A stretch of 64,000 nt of DNA from Ephemerocybe angulata (lineage: Eukaryota; Basidiomycota; Agaricomycetes; Agaricales; Psathyrellaceae). The translations under genes and the position numbers were made by a program. Positions 12,046 through 23,308 of this stretch are shown piece by piece (positions within the stretch are counted from its first letter, which is position 1; each line of letters starts with the position of its first letter). The stretch spans positions 930,001-994,000 of the forward strand of contig JAACJK010000058.1 in the NCBI GenBank assembly GCA_013368325.1. Reading direction: 5' to 3'. Under the pieces are notes generated by a model. That model ran no database searches. It saw nothing but the letters and a program-made list of their open reading frames with translations, and was not told where the DNA came from.

Positions 12046-12635
12046 CCATATATGATTCGGAATGAAGGACCGGGATATCTGGACGTACCTAGCACGCACG
12101 ACTGCACATGTGATTTCGCCAAAGATATTGCTTTTGGGAGAGTATGTACAATCTGATAGCTGCGGCGTTCTCGTCTTACCACTGGCAGATTCCGCCTGTA
12201 TGCAGCACGAAGTACACCGGTGACCGTCCGTCCCTCCACCCGTGGGCAAGCTAGTATAATATCGAAGGGGCCCTTCACATAAACCACGATAAGTATAATA
12301 ATCGAGTTTCCATAATACATACGTTCGAGGCCTGCCTCCGAGTCGGCGCTTAGCAGTTATCAGGCCCAGCGACTGTTCTCAAGTTCGAAATCAGTTCATG
12401 AACGAAGGACCAAATACGGAGACGTACAACAAGTTGAAAGTGGGACATGGAGGCATTGTGTACGACAAGATTCGGCCTTCGATAGTCGGTCGGACCTCAC
12501 AAGCTCGAATCATCTCATCTAGTACTATGCACAACTTGAACTGCGCTTCGGACCTCGGTCGAACTGAGCTGCTCCAAATTGCGATGTGTGTCGCAGTATG
12601 TATAAATAGGCGTGTAGTAATAAAAACTTGCAACT

Positions 12636-12779
12636 AACTGGTGTATAATGGCTCTGTCGTGGATTCGCTGCGCACAGTATACTCCACTTGCAGCTTGATC
12701 TTGGACTCTGAATTCGACCGTGTCCCGACTCGACTGGAAACAACTTCGGGGGAATGCGAGCGACGAGACAACGGGCAAG
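12636..12779. repeat. Repeat block shared with 20868-21013
   Basis: Same orientation as 20868-21013. It begins 'GTATAATGGCTCTG' and includes 'CCGTGTCCCGA' and 'CGACTGGAAA'. It marks the distal boundary of the segment whose internal part was lost in the second copy (see the scar feature at 20868-21490). Confidence 0.75.
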
Positions 12780-12909
12780 ATCGCAGACGCGTCCCAGTAG
12801 TATTATTTAATGGAAGTATGACGGTAGGAATTGCTGCGCGTCGAAGCGAGTGTCCATTGCAGGGGAACCATCGACTCTGGGGGAGTGGTTTATCTCGTTA
12901 CTCAGATGT

Positions 12910-13450
12910 ATTAGAAAGGTACAAGGAATTCTCCTCCAAGATTTGCATAGACTCGGGGGGTATAAACTTGGAGGCATTGACATGCTTCATGAAGGATCTG
13001 ACCCCCGATTTTCCTAAACGCTGCACAAAGTCTCCGCCGTCTGGGGTATGCCATCAGGACCTGGCTGATCCAACAGCCGCAGGATGCGCAACACGACACC
13101 GATGTCCTCCGGTCTCCTCGGAATGCTAGATACTCTTGCGCGCTCAAATCGTACGACTGAGTACGTGGCCTAATTTGTCGTCGACGTGAGCATCTATCTA
13201 GTCCATGTCAAGCATTCCGAAGGTACCATTGCGCACCTTTGTATTAATATTCCCTTTCTTTGCCTGAGTGGTTGGGTGTGATGATGGCAGAACGAAAGAA
13301 ACCAGACAGACGCGATACTTACTTACGCGCCACGCGAACGCGAGCGCTTCCGGATGCTCTGAGTCTTGCGAAATAACCGCAGCAAAGTTGAGGGCGCCTG
13401 CCAGTGCGAGCTGGCATTCATGATACAAGATTCATGGGCACACCCCATGT
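12910..13450 (-). pseudogene. Family B fragment B0
   Basis: On the minus strand, 13130-12910 matches the C-terminal part of the family B genes: a 'VVLRILRLLDQPGPDG'-like coding stretch, then the 'PDGGD..QR' region and an end resembling 'LEENSLY'. Then 13270-13370 resembles the upstream flank of B genes ('TGGCAGAACG.AAGAAA', 'GCGCCACGCG'). The middle of the gene is missing, so this is a collapsed relic. It sits directly downstream of the STAND gene. Confidence 0.55.
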
Positions 13451-13470
13451 ATTATTTGTGTATCGGACAT

Positions 13471-15575
13471 TCACCGGTTCTCGACAGTCCCCTCCTCTAA
13501 CTGCTCGGCAAGCCACTTCTCGTACGCCTCCCCCGGGACATAGCAATGAACAAGCCGCCACTTGATGAAAAAAGGTGGCTTGATTCGCGAAGGCTTCCGG
13601 GTGCGTTTCGCAAGTCGAAGATACAACAATTGGAGCGCTCCGGGAACTGTGAAGTGAGGGCGGGCCTTGCAAGCTTCAATTACAGCTGCGCCCCAGAGCT
13701 TGCACGTCGGCAAGCAATGGTATCTTGGACACTGTGGAGTTGGGAGGAGGAGGGGGGGATGAGAAATGAGAGCTCAAGATTATACAAATGACCGACCATG
13801 AAGTGCACTGAGTGGAGAATGTTTGTTGCGCAAAGCCCGCACACGAGTTGATTGTTTGGACCATCTTCCTTTTCAACGGCGTCGAGGAAACTGTCAATCC
13901 ACCACCGGGCATCGCAAAGAAGATTATCGTTCACGAGTAATCTGGCTAGATCAGGGAGTCTCCATATAAAGTGGGAAAAGAAGAGCTCGCGATCTGATTC
14001 TATGACTGAAATATGAGGGCCTTTCTCTGTATAGCAGATGATGTCAGTTGGCGAATAGAAACAAGGAGTGAGATAATGAATTTGACCTTTGAGTACGCGG
14101 CGGAACCGCTCTTTGTCAAGTGTTTGCCATTCATCGTGGTGAAGGTATAGTTCACCACATCTTTCTGGTGCTTCTACAAAATCTTGGAGAGACTTGTGAT
14201 ATGTTTTAATAGGATGGCTACGGTCTTCGCCAGGAGGAGGGAGGAATATGAGGGACGGGAGACAGCCGAGGAGGTGCTCCGTCTCGCCTGGTGTCGTGTC
14301 GACATATTGCCGCAAAAGAGAAGCTGGGACTGCAACGAAGAAATTCCAGTAAATGTGGAGGCACTGTATTGTAGAGCGCGGATCCGGACACGACTTCAGG
14401 ATATGGGTATAGAGGGCGTCGAGTGCTTGGAATGGATTCGCTGCGTTTGAGTGCTTTCCCAGGCACAACACAGTATCCAACTGCACTTGAGGGAGCTTCG
14501 AGCGCTCTTCGATGAAACGTATTGCTGTCGCAGCGTAGATAAACTGCCCAGAAGCATTGGAGACCAGGGTGCGTATCTGATCCAGAGTCGGCCAGGATGG
14601 AGGGAGAAAGTATCGGCGGCGTATGTCGGCGAATTTGGATTGTAGAAATCGTTCAATATCGGAGTCCGGGTCGTACTTTTCGTCGAGGAATAGCTTGAGT
14701 GTAGATTCTGCGGCATTGGAGAAGAATGTCGATATGATGCGCTCGGGACGGCTGACGCAAACGATACGAAAGGGAAAGTAAGGGTCGTCGGCAGCACGGA
14801 GAAGGAGACCGAGTATCTCGAGCTGGTCCTTTTCTTTGATTGACTTGGCTTCTTCTTCGTCCATCAGCCTGTTGAAAGGCTTCGTGGCCTCGCACTCGTC
14901 AATTCCGTCAATTATTATAACCTTTGGGACGGTGGGTGCGTCGATCTGATTGTGAACCTGTCGAAGCGGTTTAAGGATAAGTTCCTCGAGCTGGTCGTTC
15001 AGTCTTGTTCTGAAAACAGTGGGATCGTGATCGATAGTCGAGAGGATATGCTGGTCGAAGGCAGACAGGCTAGGGTGCCTCCTGAGCTGGTAGGCGAGAG
15101 TCGAGACGAAGCAACGCTTCGAGCGCCTATCCTCCGATCCCGAGAAGGACGAGAAGAAGAAACTCGCAGCGAGAATGCCTTTTTCGCTACAAGCCTCCGC
15201 CACTGACCCTGTAATCGCCGTCTTTCCTGATCCCGCAGGCCCAGTTAACCACAATATCCTCTTCGGCTTTTCATCCACGTCTCCAGCGGTGATCCAACTG
15301 ATAATCTCATCCTGGACGGCTACCCTAGTTTCTGGATGGCACTTGGGCGCATCGCAACGCTCGTCTGAGTTGTGCGCCGCGCCTGCTGATATATTCTCCT
15401 CGAGACCTGTGTGAACCGCTCTATCACTAGAAAGGGATGGCACGAGGCTCGGATACACACGTTCAAGGGCGCTCTTGCCAGTGCTTCGGTTGTAGTTGTT
15501 GACGTTGCCAGATACATTCTGTACGCTGAGATTGGCGATGCTAAAGTCGTGCGCATTGTTCAGGAGTTGGGACAT
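13471..15575 (-). CDS. NACHT-domain STAND NTPase (NLR-like)
   Basis: Signal-transduction ATPase of the NLR-like class, thought in fungi to act in non-self recognition or programmed cell death. I use the ATG at 15575; the frame opens slightly earlier but without an ATG. A short N-terminal motif 'NLSVQNVSGNVNNYN' leads in, then 'CHPETRVAV' (about residue 79), Walker A 'GPAGSGKT' (about 112-119) and Walker B 'IIIDGIDEC'. An AAA/NACHT helical region and a winged-helix-like 'YHKSLQDFV' block follow. The main frame ends at 13680 (631 residues). An adjacent open frame down to 13471 ('KLWGAAVIEACKA') probably belongs to it through a roughly 60-nt intron near 13730-13795, but the exact splice is unresolved. 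No WD40, TPR or ankyrin repeats follow, so the sensor part is missing or lost. The effector domain is also minimal. Confidence 0.85.
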
Positions 15576-16110
15576 GCTGAGAGGGTTCAAAACTCAAGGA
15601 CATTGAAGTGGGGAAACCTGCAACTCGATCTCGTTGTCAGTTGTGTGAACAGCATGCAATGTGTAATCCTGTGCCTGGGAAGAATTTAAGCGCCGAAAGA
15701 ACAAGAGGCTCCATGATAGGCCCCAACAAGTGCCAATCCCCAGGTTTCAACTGATCATCCTTCAGGAGTACTACCGTTTGACAAGGAGGTCGTGTGCGGG
15801 GGTGTATGGCCACCTCTCGTCGTGAGTTCTGGTGGGCGATTGTGACAAGATTGAAGAATGTGACCCCCTCTGTTAGTCGGAAGCGACCTCTCAAACGGGA
15901 TCTCCAGCGCAGTGGTACTCACAGCAGCCAATCCGGGTCATAAATTGAAATGCGTAGATTTACAGATAATTTAGGGAGATAACGAGGCCCATGTGCCGGC
16001 TTGAAGCTGTACGATCACACCTGACGTGACCTGAGGGTAATCCGCATCCCTCTCTAAGTTGCTCGCGGAGCACTTCCCGCTATTTTTCTACCAAAATATA
16101 CAGAGTCTCA
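15508..16110. repeat. STAND promoter/leader block shared with 21013-21490
   Basis: Contains the first codons of the STAND gene, its upstream region ('TGTAATCCTGTGCCTGGG', 'AATTTAAGCGCC', 'GATAACGAGGCC') and the start of the adjacent family A relic. The same order and orientation is found at 21013-21490. Confidence 0.75.
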
Positions 16111-16300
16111 TCTGTCACTTCATACCAGCGCCCCAGCTTGCGCTGAAAGTACTCCAATGCTTCCCTATCCTTCCAATACTCCATCTTGTCCTCGTTCTTA
16201 TTGTTAGGGAAGGCCGGCGCAACCATCTCGCGATACAGGGTTTCGCTCTCATCGACGCACACCGCAAACTTTACGGTAGACATCCTCAAAGGCTATACAG
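16080..16300 (-). pseudogene. Family A C-terminal relic
   Basis: The minus-strand frame contains 'PNNKNEDKMEYWKDREALEY', 'FQRKLG', 'WYEVTDETLYIL' and a stop. It corresponds to 'ATNKDAEAMETWKDREPLEG..WYEVTDDDLHIL' in the intact copies. The N-terminal two-thirds is gone. It lies head-on to the inverted duplication boundary and immediately upstream of the STAND promoter block. Confidence 0.7.
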
Positions 16301-16304
16301 CAAG

Positions 16305-18300
16305 AGTTTGCCCTTGGTTTGCCCCTAGTATCTTGGTTATGCATCCGGCGATCAGAGGCTCTGTGCGGCATCAGGGCGGCTATTACCCCCGGCTCTCTTC
16401 CTTCGACCACCATGTCGTCGACGATGCCCATTTGAATGCGGAAGCTCAGTAACTTGCTTTTTGGCTGGCGCTGCTACGCTGAGATGAACTCAGAACTCAC
16501 GCGCGAGGTATGGCTGTAGCGGTTGTGTCTCCCGTTTCGCGGGCCCAGTCGATTCACAGTTGTTCTGCGGCAAGGCATGGATTTGGCAGAGGCTGTCGTT
16601 GGAGCCTGTGGGGGTGAAGTAGACGATATCTGATGGGTGAGGATCTCGGTTTCGTATTCCCTTGCTGCCAGCTTACCTTCATGTTGGCGCACCAGCTCAG
16701 TGTGGTCGGTTTTCTCTTCGCCTGGTCATCGTAGAGCATGGACTCCAGCAGAAGCACTGCGGAAGGCCGGGCGGCGAGAGAATCTTCAATACTGCAGCGC
16801 TGGATGTGACAGAAAGTTATGACTGGGTGACTTGAGACCCTTTCGTTCCAACACGATCTTGAGGCTGGGCGAGGACCATGCAATTGGTTGAAGGTGTCCA
16901 AGGTCATTCTCCTATCTCACTAGGCTCAATATCTCATTCGAAATCCCGCAAGCGTTCAACGAACTCGCAATCAGCCGAGAGGATGATAGTCAGGCAAACG
17001 GGGAGTGAGGTCGAGATAGTCGTGTTATCTCCTGTGAGTAGTAGCCCAACGCATTTCGACGAGCTTGACGAATTAAACCGCGTAGACTCAGCGCTCGCTA
17101 CGTTACTCCAATTCATGGGCCCCTTCGGCGTCTCATTCTGTTTGTTGAGAGTGTGCTTGGGAGATTCATTTAGTTCATCGTAGATCTCTCTTCGATTCTC
17201 TGCCTAATCAAGGCAAAATTTGTGTTAGTGGGCGACCGGTGTGTGTTCCTGTGGGTACGGGTGTGGGCGTTCTAACCTCAGAAGAACTGGGTTTTGTGAG
17301 CGTGCTCATTGTTCTTCACTCATCACACGGCTTCGATGTCAAACGGACCACTCTCGATCACATCTGCCTCATGTCTGGCGATGTACTTGGATTGCAACAT
17401 CAGCTCCCCGCTCCTTTGCATCCCCCTCCATCGCCATGTCTCCTGGTTCTTGCAAGATCCCTGGTAATCCAGACATCGCCGGGGTCGGCGTTCGCATCGC
17501 AATCTACATCCAGAACCTACTGTGCTTCATCCCCGCATTTTGGGCTCTCGCGGACGGAAAGGTTACTCAGGGCGAATTGGATGCCGCGGAGACACAGGCC
17601 ACGACGAACCTCGTTCTCGCGTTCGCAATTCTCATATCCTCCATTGTTCAGGCTCAGACGCTGGGATTGACGAACTATCACGCCAGTATTGTCCTCAACA
17701 TGAGTTGGATGAACAACACGAATGCGTTCATCTACTTTCTGCTTTACGTTCAGTACAAGAGCCAGGAGAGCAATCGACGTTGGGTTCCACCCACCTGGAG
17801 TGCATGGGCCCGGCATATCAAAGACCTGGCGGTTTCGGTTATACCTGGCGAGTACCGTACCCGTATAGCTTTCATTATCGGATAACTGACCCTTCCACGA
17901 CAGGCCTAGGTACGAAGCAAAGACGGCCGGGACATGATAGCCCAGACCCAGAGGCAGGAAAATCCGACGATGGCGTAGCAACTGTTCATGATGCTCAGAT
18001 AGGTGATTCCCGAGCTGCATACCTGGGTTGTCTGTGAACGTCGCTCATCATATTTTCAGACGGCGGCAAGGACTCGCGGAGGGGCGCTACGATTCTTGTC
18101 AAGCGCTTCGTGTTACTTCTGGGTTCGCTGCATCTTACCCTCATGGCCGGTCTAGGGCTATGGCTCTGGAGCAATATTCGGGCGTTCGGAGAGGGGCAAG
18201 ATGTTGCGAACGAATGTGCGGCCACGCACGCGCTCGTCGCCGTCCTAGGAAAGCATGTGCCCTTTGCTTCGCAGGCGCTGCGGATCGCCTCATTCATCAT
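16305..18300. repeat. Inverted segmental duplication, right copy
   Basis: Reverse-complement partner of 1-1715. It holds a decayed segment (16305-16900), the 5' leader, and the first exons of the membrane-ankyrin gene. Relative to the left copy it has a 6-nt insertion ('GCCTAG') at the first intron's acceptor, which adds either an alternative acceptor or two codons. Confidence 0.85.
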
Positions 18301-20689
18301 TTACGCCATATTTCTCGCACCAGGAATCAACCTCCTCCTTCCAATCGCAATGTTCCTCGGGTTATACTCCTTCTGGCGTGTTCTGCCCATTCCAAAGGGC
18401 ATCGGCCTTGGAGAGACGCCAGCAGGCCCCCCTTCCCGCTATCCTCGGCTCCGCCTCCTCATTCGCCGTGTCTACAACTCCATCGCCCGGCGCTGGAGCA
18501 TGTTTCCGCCGTTTGTTGGTTTAATATTCTTGCTGACCGTCAACCTCGTGTTCATCATCGATATTGAGCTTGCGCTCAACCAAAACGGCGGTCTCCAGGA
18601 TAGCGAAGAAACCGTGTGGGGGTTTGGTCAGATCCTGGCGATGCTGCTATTGTTCATGCCCCTCCGTGATCTCACCGAGACAATTCTTGCTCGCAGGCCG
18701 AAGCAGCGGCAGAAAGACTTGGATATGGGGCTTGCGAGTGCTATCAATGCAGGGAACCGGAGCTTGGTTCTAACCTGGCTTGCGAGAGGAGCAAACCCAA
18801 ATGCCAGCTTTGAAGGTATGCCGATTGAGGGTCGACTTCGTGGAATTGGCAAGTGACTGACCAATGGATAACAGGAAACATAAGTGCAATCCACATGGCT
18901 TGCAATGTCGAAAAGTTGGATGTCATCAGGACCCTCTTGGAAGCTGGGGCAGATCCCAATATAACCGGTATGCGGCTTTCCCCAACAAGTGTGAGTTGAA
19001 CATATACTCATGATATTTATAAGGTCAGAGGAGAGACCGCCACCTAGTAGAGAATGATAATAGAGGTTGTCTTCGGCTCCTCGATCAACTTGAAGCTGGG
19101 TCTTTAGGTGCGTCAGATTATAATAGCATTGCCTCTTCAAGTAAACTGATCTATTCCCCGTAGACACGGCAAAAGCTCTCGCCCAGGTGGCGAAGAATGG
19201 ATATGGAGCCGCCATCAAGTTCTTTATTCCGTCTCTGCCAGGTTGGGTGAAGACTGCTGGATATGATCAGGTACGCACTGTTCTAATCTATGGATCCAAA
19301 GTTTTGAAAATTTCCTTCAAGATATTCTTTCAGGCGCTCTCTGGAATCGACGTCAATGCAAAAACCGCCAATGGGAAAACAGCTCTGCGTGTTGCAGTCA
19401 GCGCTTTCCCTGACTTTGAAGATGTCATCGAGTTCCTTCTCGCCGTGCCTGGAATCGACGCTAATGCATCTAGTAATGACGGCGAGACACCCTTGATTTC
19501 TGCAGCGATCTATGATCGCGAAGCTGCCGCCAAGCTCCTTGTTGTCGCGCCTGGGATCGACGTTAATGCACCAGATAACGAAGGGCGGACATCCCTCAGT
19601 TATGCAGCAGAAAAGGGGCATGGAAATGTAGTCAAGCTCCTTCTTGTTGCGTCTGGGATCGACGTTAACGCACCAGATAACAAAGGGTGGACCCCCCTCA
19701 CTTACGCGGCAGAAAAGGGGCGTGAAGATGTAGTCAACCTCCTTCTCGCCGCGCCTGGAATCGACGTCAATGTGCCAAATGCCCAAAGCTCGACACCCTT
19801 ACTCTATGCGGCGGATCGCGGCCATGAGGAGGTGGTCAAACTCCTTCTCACTGCACCAGAGATTGACGTCAATTCACAAAATATCCGTGGGGAGACATCC
19901 TTACATCGAGCAGCATACAGCGGCCATACAGATGTAGTCAAACTCCTCCTCGCCGTGCCTGGGGTAGACATCAATGCAGTAAGCACGGATGGGAGCACAG
20001 CCTTGATGGCTGCAGCCAGTAATGCCCATGACGCCGTTGTTGAGCTCCTTCTCGGCACCCCTGGAGTTGATGTCAGAGCGCGAGACGCTGAAGGGAAAAC
20101 AGCCTTGGCGCATGCAGCTAGCATCCGAGGGTACACCCGGAACGCTAGCGCTGTTGTCCAGCCCCTTCTCGCCGTGCCTGGCATCGAAGTCAATACGGCC
20201 GACATCTACGGGTGGACTCCGTTGATCCACGCGGCCTGGGCGGGTCACGAATTTATTGTCGGGCTCCTTCTCGCCACCCCTGGGATCGAGGTCAATGCAG
20301 CAACCACTAGTGGGGGGACAGCCTTGACATTTGCGGTTGAGAGCGGCCACGAAGACGCAACTGCCAGGCTCGTAGAACGAATTGTCAAGCTCCTTCTTGC
20401 CACATCCAAGATCGACGTCAATGTAGCAGACACCGATGGGTGGACAGCCTTGATTTGGGCGGCCTTCAATGGGAGCTTAAATATCGTCAGAGTCCTCTGC
20501 ACGGTTCCTGATATTATCGTCAATGTGGCTGACATCAAGCACCACCTTGAACATCCACCCAAAGGCCAGAGGTGGGAGAAAGCTGCACAAGAGTTTTGGG
20601 GTTTCCGAAAGGTTAAGCAGAATCTCTGTGTGCAGATTTTGGAAGAGTTTGAAGAATCGAAAACGGGCAGGGGCCCGGATGTATCGTAG
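17436..20689 (+). CDS. Membrane protein fused to ankyrin repeats
   Basis: A 971-residue model from seven exons: 17436-17856, 17904-18002, 18060-18815, 18875-18967, 19024-19107, 19164-19270 and 19334-20689. All are in phase. The N-terminal 300 or so residues carry several hydrophobic segments ('YIQNLLCFIPAFWAL', 'LVLAFAILISSIV', 'FVLLLGSLHLTLMAGLGLWL', 'FPPFVGLIFLLTVNLVFII', 'GQILAMLLLFMPL'). A first degenerate ankyrin repeat follows ('AINAGNRSLVLTWLARGANP'), then one spanning 'AIHMACNVEKLDVIRTLLEA', then about ten canonical units with the recurring 'GIDVNA..' and 'AAEKGHGNVVKLLL' pattern. The tail is charged. Ankyrin repeats bind protein partners, so the likely role is a membrane-tethered scaffold or sensor. 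The ligand is unknown. Its 5' half exists again at 1-820 in inverted orientation. Confidence 0.85.
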
Positions 20690-20867
20690 ATACCGGATGG
20701 AGCATGAAAAGGCTTTAAGGCAAAGGTTGTAGAAGCCCCGGGTGCCCGTCATACCACTCAAATACAGGTGCTGCGGGGATTCTCGAGGGAACGGGAGAAT
20801 CGATGGTGTTTTGGTATGCTTTTTGCATAATAGTTTACTTCCCAGGAATCTATGAGAATGTCCTTGC

Positions 20868-21490
20868 GACTCACTGTTGTATAATGGCTCTGCCGTAGAT
20901 TCGGGGCTTTCAGCTTGGACTTGGACTATGAAGCCAACCGTGTCCCGATTCGACTGGAAATAACGTTACTTGAAACCAATTTCAGTGGAATGCGGGCGAC
21001 GAGGCGATGGGCAAGTGCCAGATACGTTCTGTACGCTGAGATTCGTGTCGTGCGCATTTTTCAGGAGCTGGGTCATGTTGAGGACGGTCCCCTGGGAGGG
21101 TAAGAACGTGGAGAAGGAAACCCTGGAACCAGTGGCTGTCAAAACGGAGTGTGAAATGTGTAATCCTGTGCCTGGGGGAATTTAAGCGCCCAGAGAACAA
21201 GCGGGCTCTTATCGAGGTCGTATGTAACCCCTTGGCTCAATAGCGTGACAGTTGTGAGTGAAAGTACAATTGTTCAGCGCAGCGCTACACATAGCAACAA
21301 GTCGAAATTAATTGAAATACGCGGATTCGCAGACGATTTGGGCAGATAACGAGGCCTGCGCCAGCCTGAAGCGGAATGAGTAAGGCAGAATAAGTTCAAA
21401 GTTGGGGGATCAGAAGAGTACGGCTAATTCGCATTCCTCTCCAAGCTGCTCGCGGAGCTCCCCCCTCCCTTTTCTCCCAAAATGTACATG
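20868..21490. pseudogene. Deletion scar of a second STAND locus
   Basis: 20868-21013 matches 12636-12779, and 21013-21490 matches 15508-16110, in the same order and orientation. In the STAND locus these two blocks are about 2.7 kb apart, with nearly the whole NACHT coding sequence between them. Here they are joined at 'GGGCAAG/TGCCAGATAC'. The minus strand still encodes the gene's first residues ('MTQLLKNAHD', then 'NLSVQNVSG') and then loses the rest. The block at 21430-21490 is the matching end of a family A relic ('CTCGCGGAGCTC'). Confidence 0.75.
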
Positions 21491-21532
21491 GCATTTTTGA
21501 ACAGTAGAGGTCATAACCATTCCTTTGAACAC

Positions 21533-21551
21533 CACACACACACACACACAC
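21533..21551. repeat. CA microsatellite
   Basis: Nine or so CA units right at the 3' border of the family B pseudogene that follows. Confidence 0.8.
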
Positions 21552-21569
21552 GAGCCCTTAACAAGATAC

Positions 21570-22790
21570 CTGGTATTTCTCCTCCAACACCTTCATGAAC
21601 GAAGAACCCAGAATCCAGATACTTATACCCAGTCTTTAGGTAGATGTATCTGATTTTCCCGCCTAACGAGGTCCCCGCCTTCTGGTAAGCGAAAGGATAC
21701 TCCGTCGGGCCCTGGCTGATGATCTAGAAGCCGCAGGATGCGCAATACAAGACGGGTGCACGCCTTCTCCCTTGTGGCCTCGGGGATTCTTGCAGGCTCG
21801 AATTGTACGAGTGCGGAGCTTAATTTACAAGGTGAGCTAGACGGGCATGGTGTATGTGGTAGACCGTACGCTCACCTTTGTATTCTCTTGGAGGGGACAC
21901 GGATGGGCCTGTGCCGTCTGACTTGCCCCCCTCCTGCCAGGCCACCCCCGGAATCCGGAACGTAGCAATGGCATCGTTTCGAAGGACCATTATGTTGATC
22001 GTCGCTGTAGGGAGGGAAATGATGAACGGATCGGTGACGTCCTCGAGTACTAGAACTGAGTTATATCTCCCCATCCCAGCTTCCGAGACCAGACGCTTTC
22101 CTTCGGACACCTGCTCGGGGGTTATTAGACGCTGGCGAACAGGGCGGCTCTTCAGCATCAAGGTTTCCAATCTTCAGTTTGACTTTAGCATAGCGAGAAA
22201 GGTCGAGGAGGTCTGATGATTTGAAGCGTTTAGGGTCTAAGTTGTCGAGACGGTGAATACGACGAGGTTCCAGGGTGGGACGAGGCCCTGACGGACGAGA
22301 AGGTGCAGAAGTCCTTCATGGCGCTTGGCACGGATCAGCTGACCCGAGCGTATACCCCACGGTGCATCTCCTGCATAGTTTCGGAGGTCATGTCCATGGG
22401 AAAAGAGCTCCCCAGCTGGAAGGTTTGAGTCCCTAGAATGGACGACTCGGAAGCGTACCTCTCCGTCAAGGTCGTTGGACTCCCTTGGACTCCCCACCCG
22501 GTTGGTGGTGGAAGCATAAAAAGCCTCTGGTCCCTGACAGAAACTTCAGCTCGACATTTTGATCGCCAGACATATCAAGGACGCCTGATAGTTCCACGCG
22601 TTTGGGGTCGAGGTCGCTGAGGTGATGGGAGAGCGGGCGACGGAGGAGTTGATATGGCAGCGTTGTCGCTGGGTTACAACGCGCAGATTTGGAGAACGTC
22701 CAAGTAGTCGGAGTGAGTCTACGTCCAAGGAAGTGCAGTGCCCTTGCTGAGATCGAAGGACCTCGGAAAGCGCTGCTTTATGCTAGTCAG
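21570..22790 (-). pseudogene. Family B pseudogene B1
   Basis: The minus strand can be followed along the family B sequence in pieces in different frames: 'LPYQLLRR'-like start, 'LSDLDPKRVELSGVLDMS', 'RGFLCFHHQPGG', 'VRFRVVHSRDSNLPAGELFS', 'GHDLRNYAGDAPWGI', 'LVRQGLVPP', 'VSEGKRLVSEAG', 'LEDVTDPFIISLP' and an end near 'LEEKYQ'. Frame changes occur near 22500 and 22230, and an internal re-duplication puts 'LDPKRFKSSDLLDLS' a second time at about 22220. No continuous reading frame remains. Confidence 0.7.
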
Positions 22791-23308
22791 CCCGAGATCT
22801 AGACTCGAGTGAATGCGAAGCGCGTCAATACTTGCCGTGCGCATCAGCATTGCTGTGCGCAATCCTGCTGAATTCCTGGAGCTCTGAACGATTGTTGGAG
22901 AACACGGAATGAGATGGTGGCAGAACGGAAGAAAGTCGCGATGCGCGCCACGCAGCCGCGATTCTGCGCCGAGCGCTTATGGGAGATGGTGTTGCCAAAC
23001 AAGCACATATCCGACTCGGAGGGGCTCCATACTTAGTCCAGTCTCCAACTTCGCTCACGCTTTGGTCTTGTGAACGTATAATCGTTCTGTCTCGTGTGGG
23101 CTCCTTCCCGGCGCTAATCTCTGCCAGTAGTGTCGTACTCAGTGGGATGTTCTCTTCTTTGCGCAGCCATTAGTATAATGATCCCTCGGAAACAAATGTG
23201 CATGTGTACGGTTGCACTATTTTCTCTAACGTCGATAAGAATCATGGTGGGATTCAAGTCTATATGTATTGGCCGCGTATGGCCTTTCGGCTCGCGCTGC
23301 CACTTCAA

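Larger units (their letters stand above)
10430..12635. other. Gene-poor interval with decayed repeats
   Basis: No coding sequence could be supported on either strand. The first few hundred bases are the promoter side of the lyase gene. From about 11150 the sequence is AT/GC-mixed and repetitive in a diverged way; see the direct repeat at 11310-11500 and 11855-12045. A third, weaker echo ('GAACGAAGGACCAAATACGGAGACGTAC' class) occurs near 12395-12430 and near 12058-12090. Confidence 0.4.

Noticed and set aside
15576..15590. Starting the STAND protein at 15590
   Set aside because: That codon is TTG; the ATG at 15575 is the first Met and matches the remnant 'MTQLL' at the deletion scar.
17517..18020. 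Minus-strand 167-residue frame and its twin at 242-739
   Set aside because: Antisense of the membrane-ankyrin exons; both copies keep it only because the sense strand is conserved.
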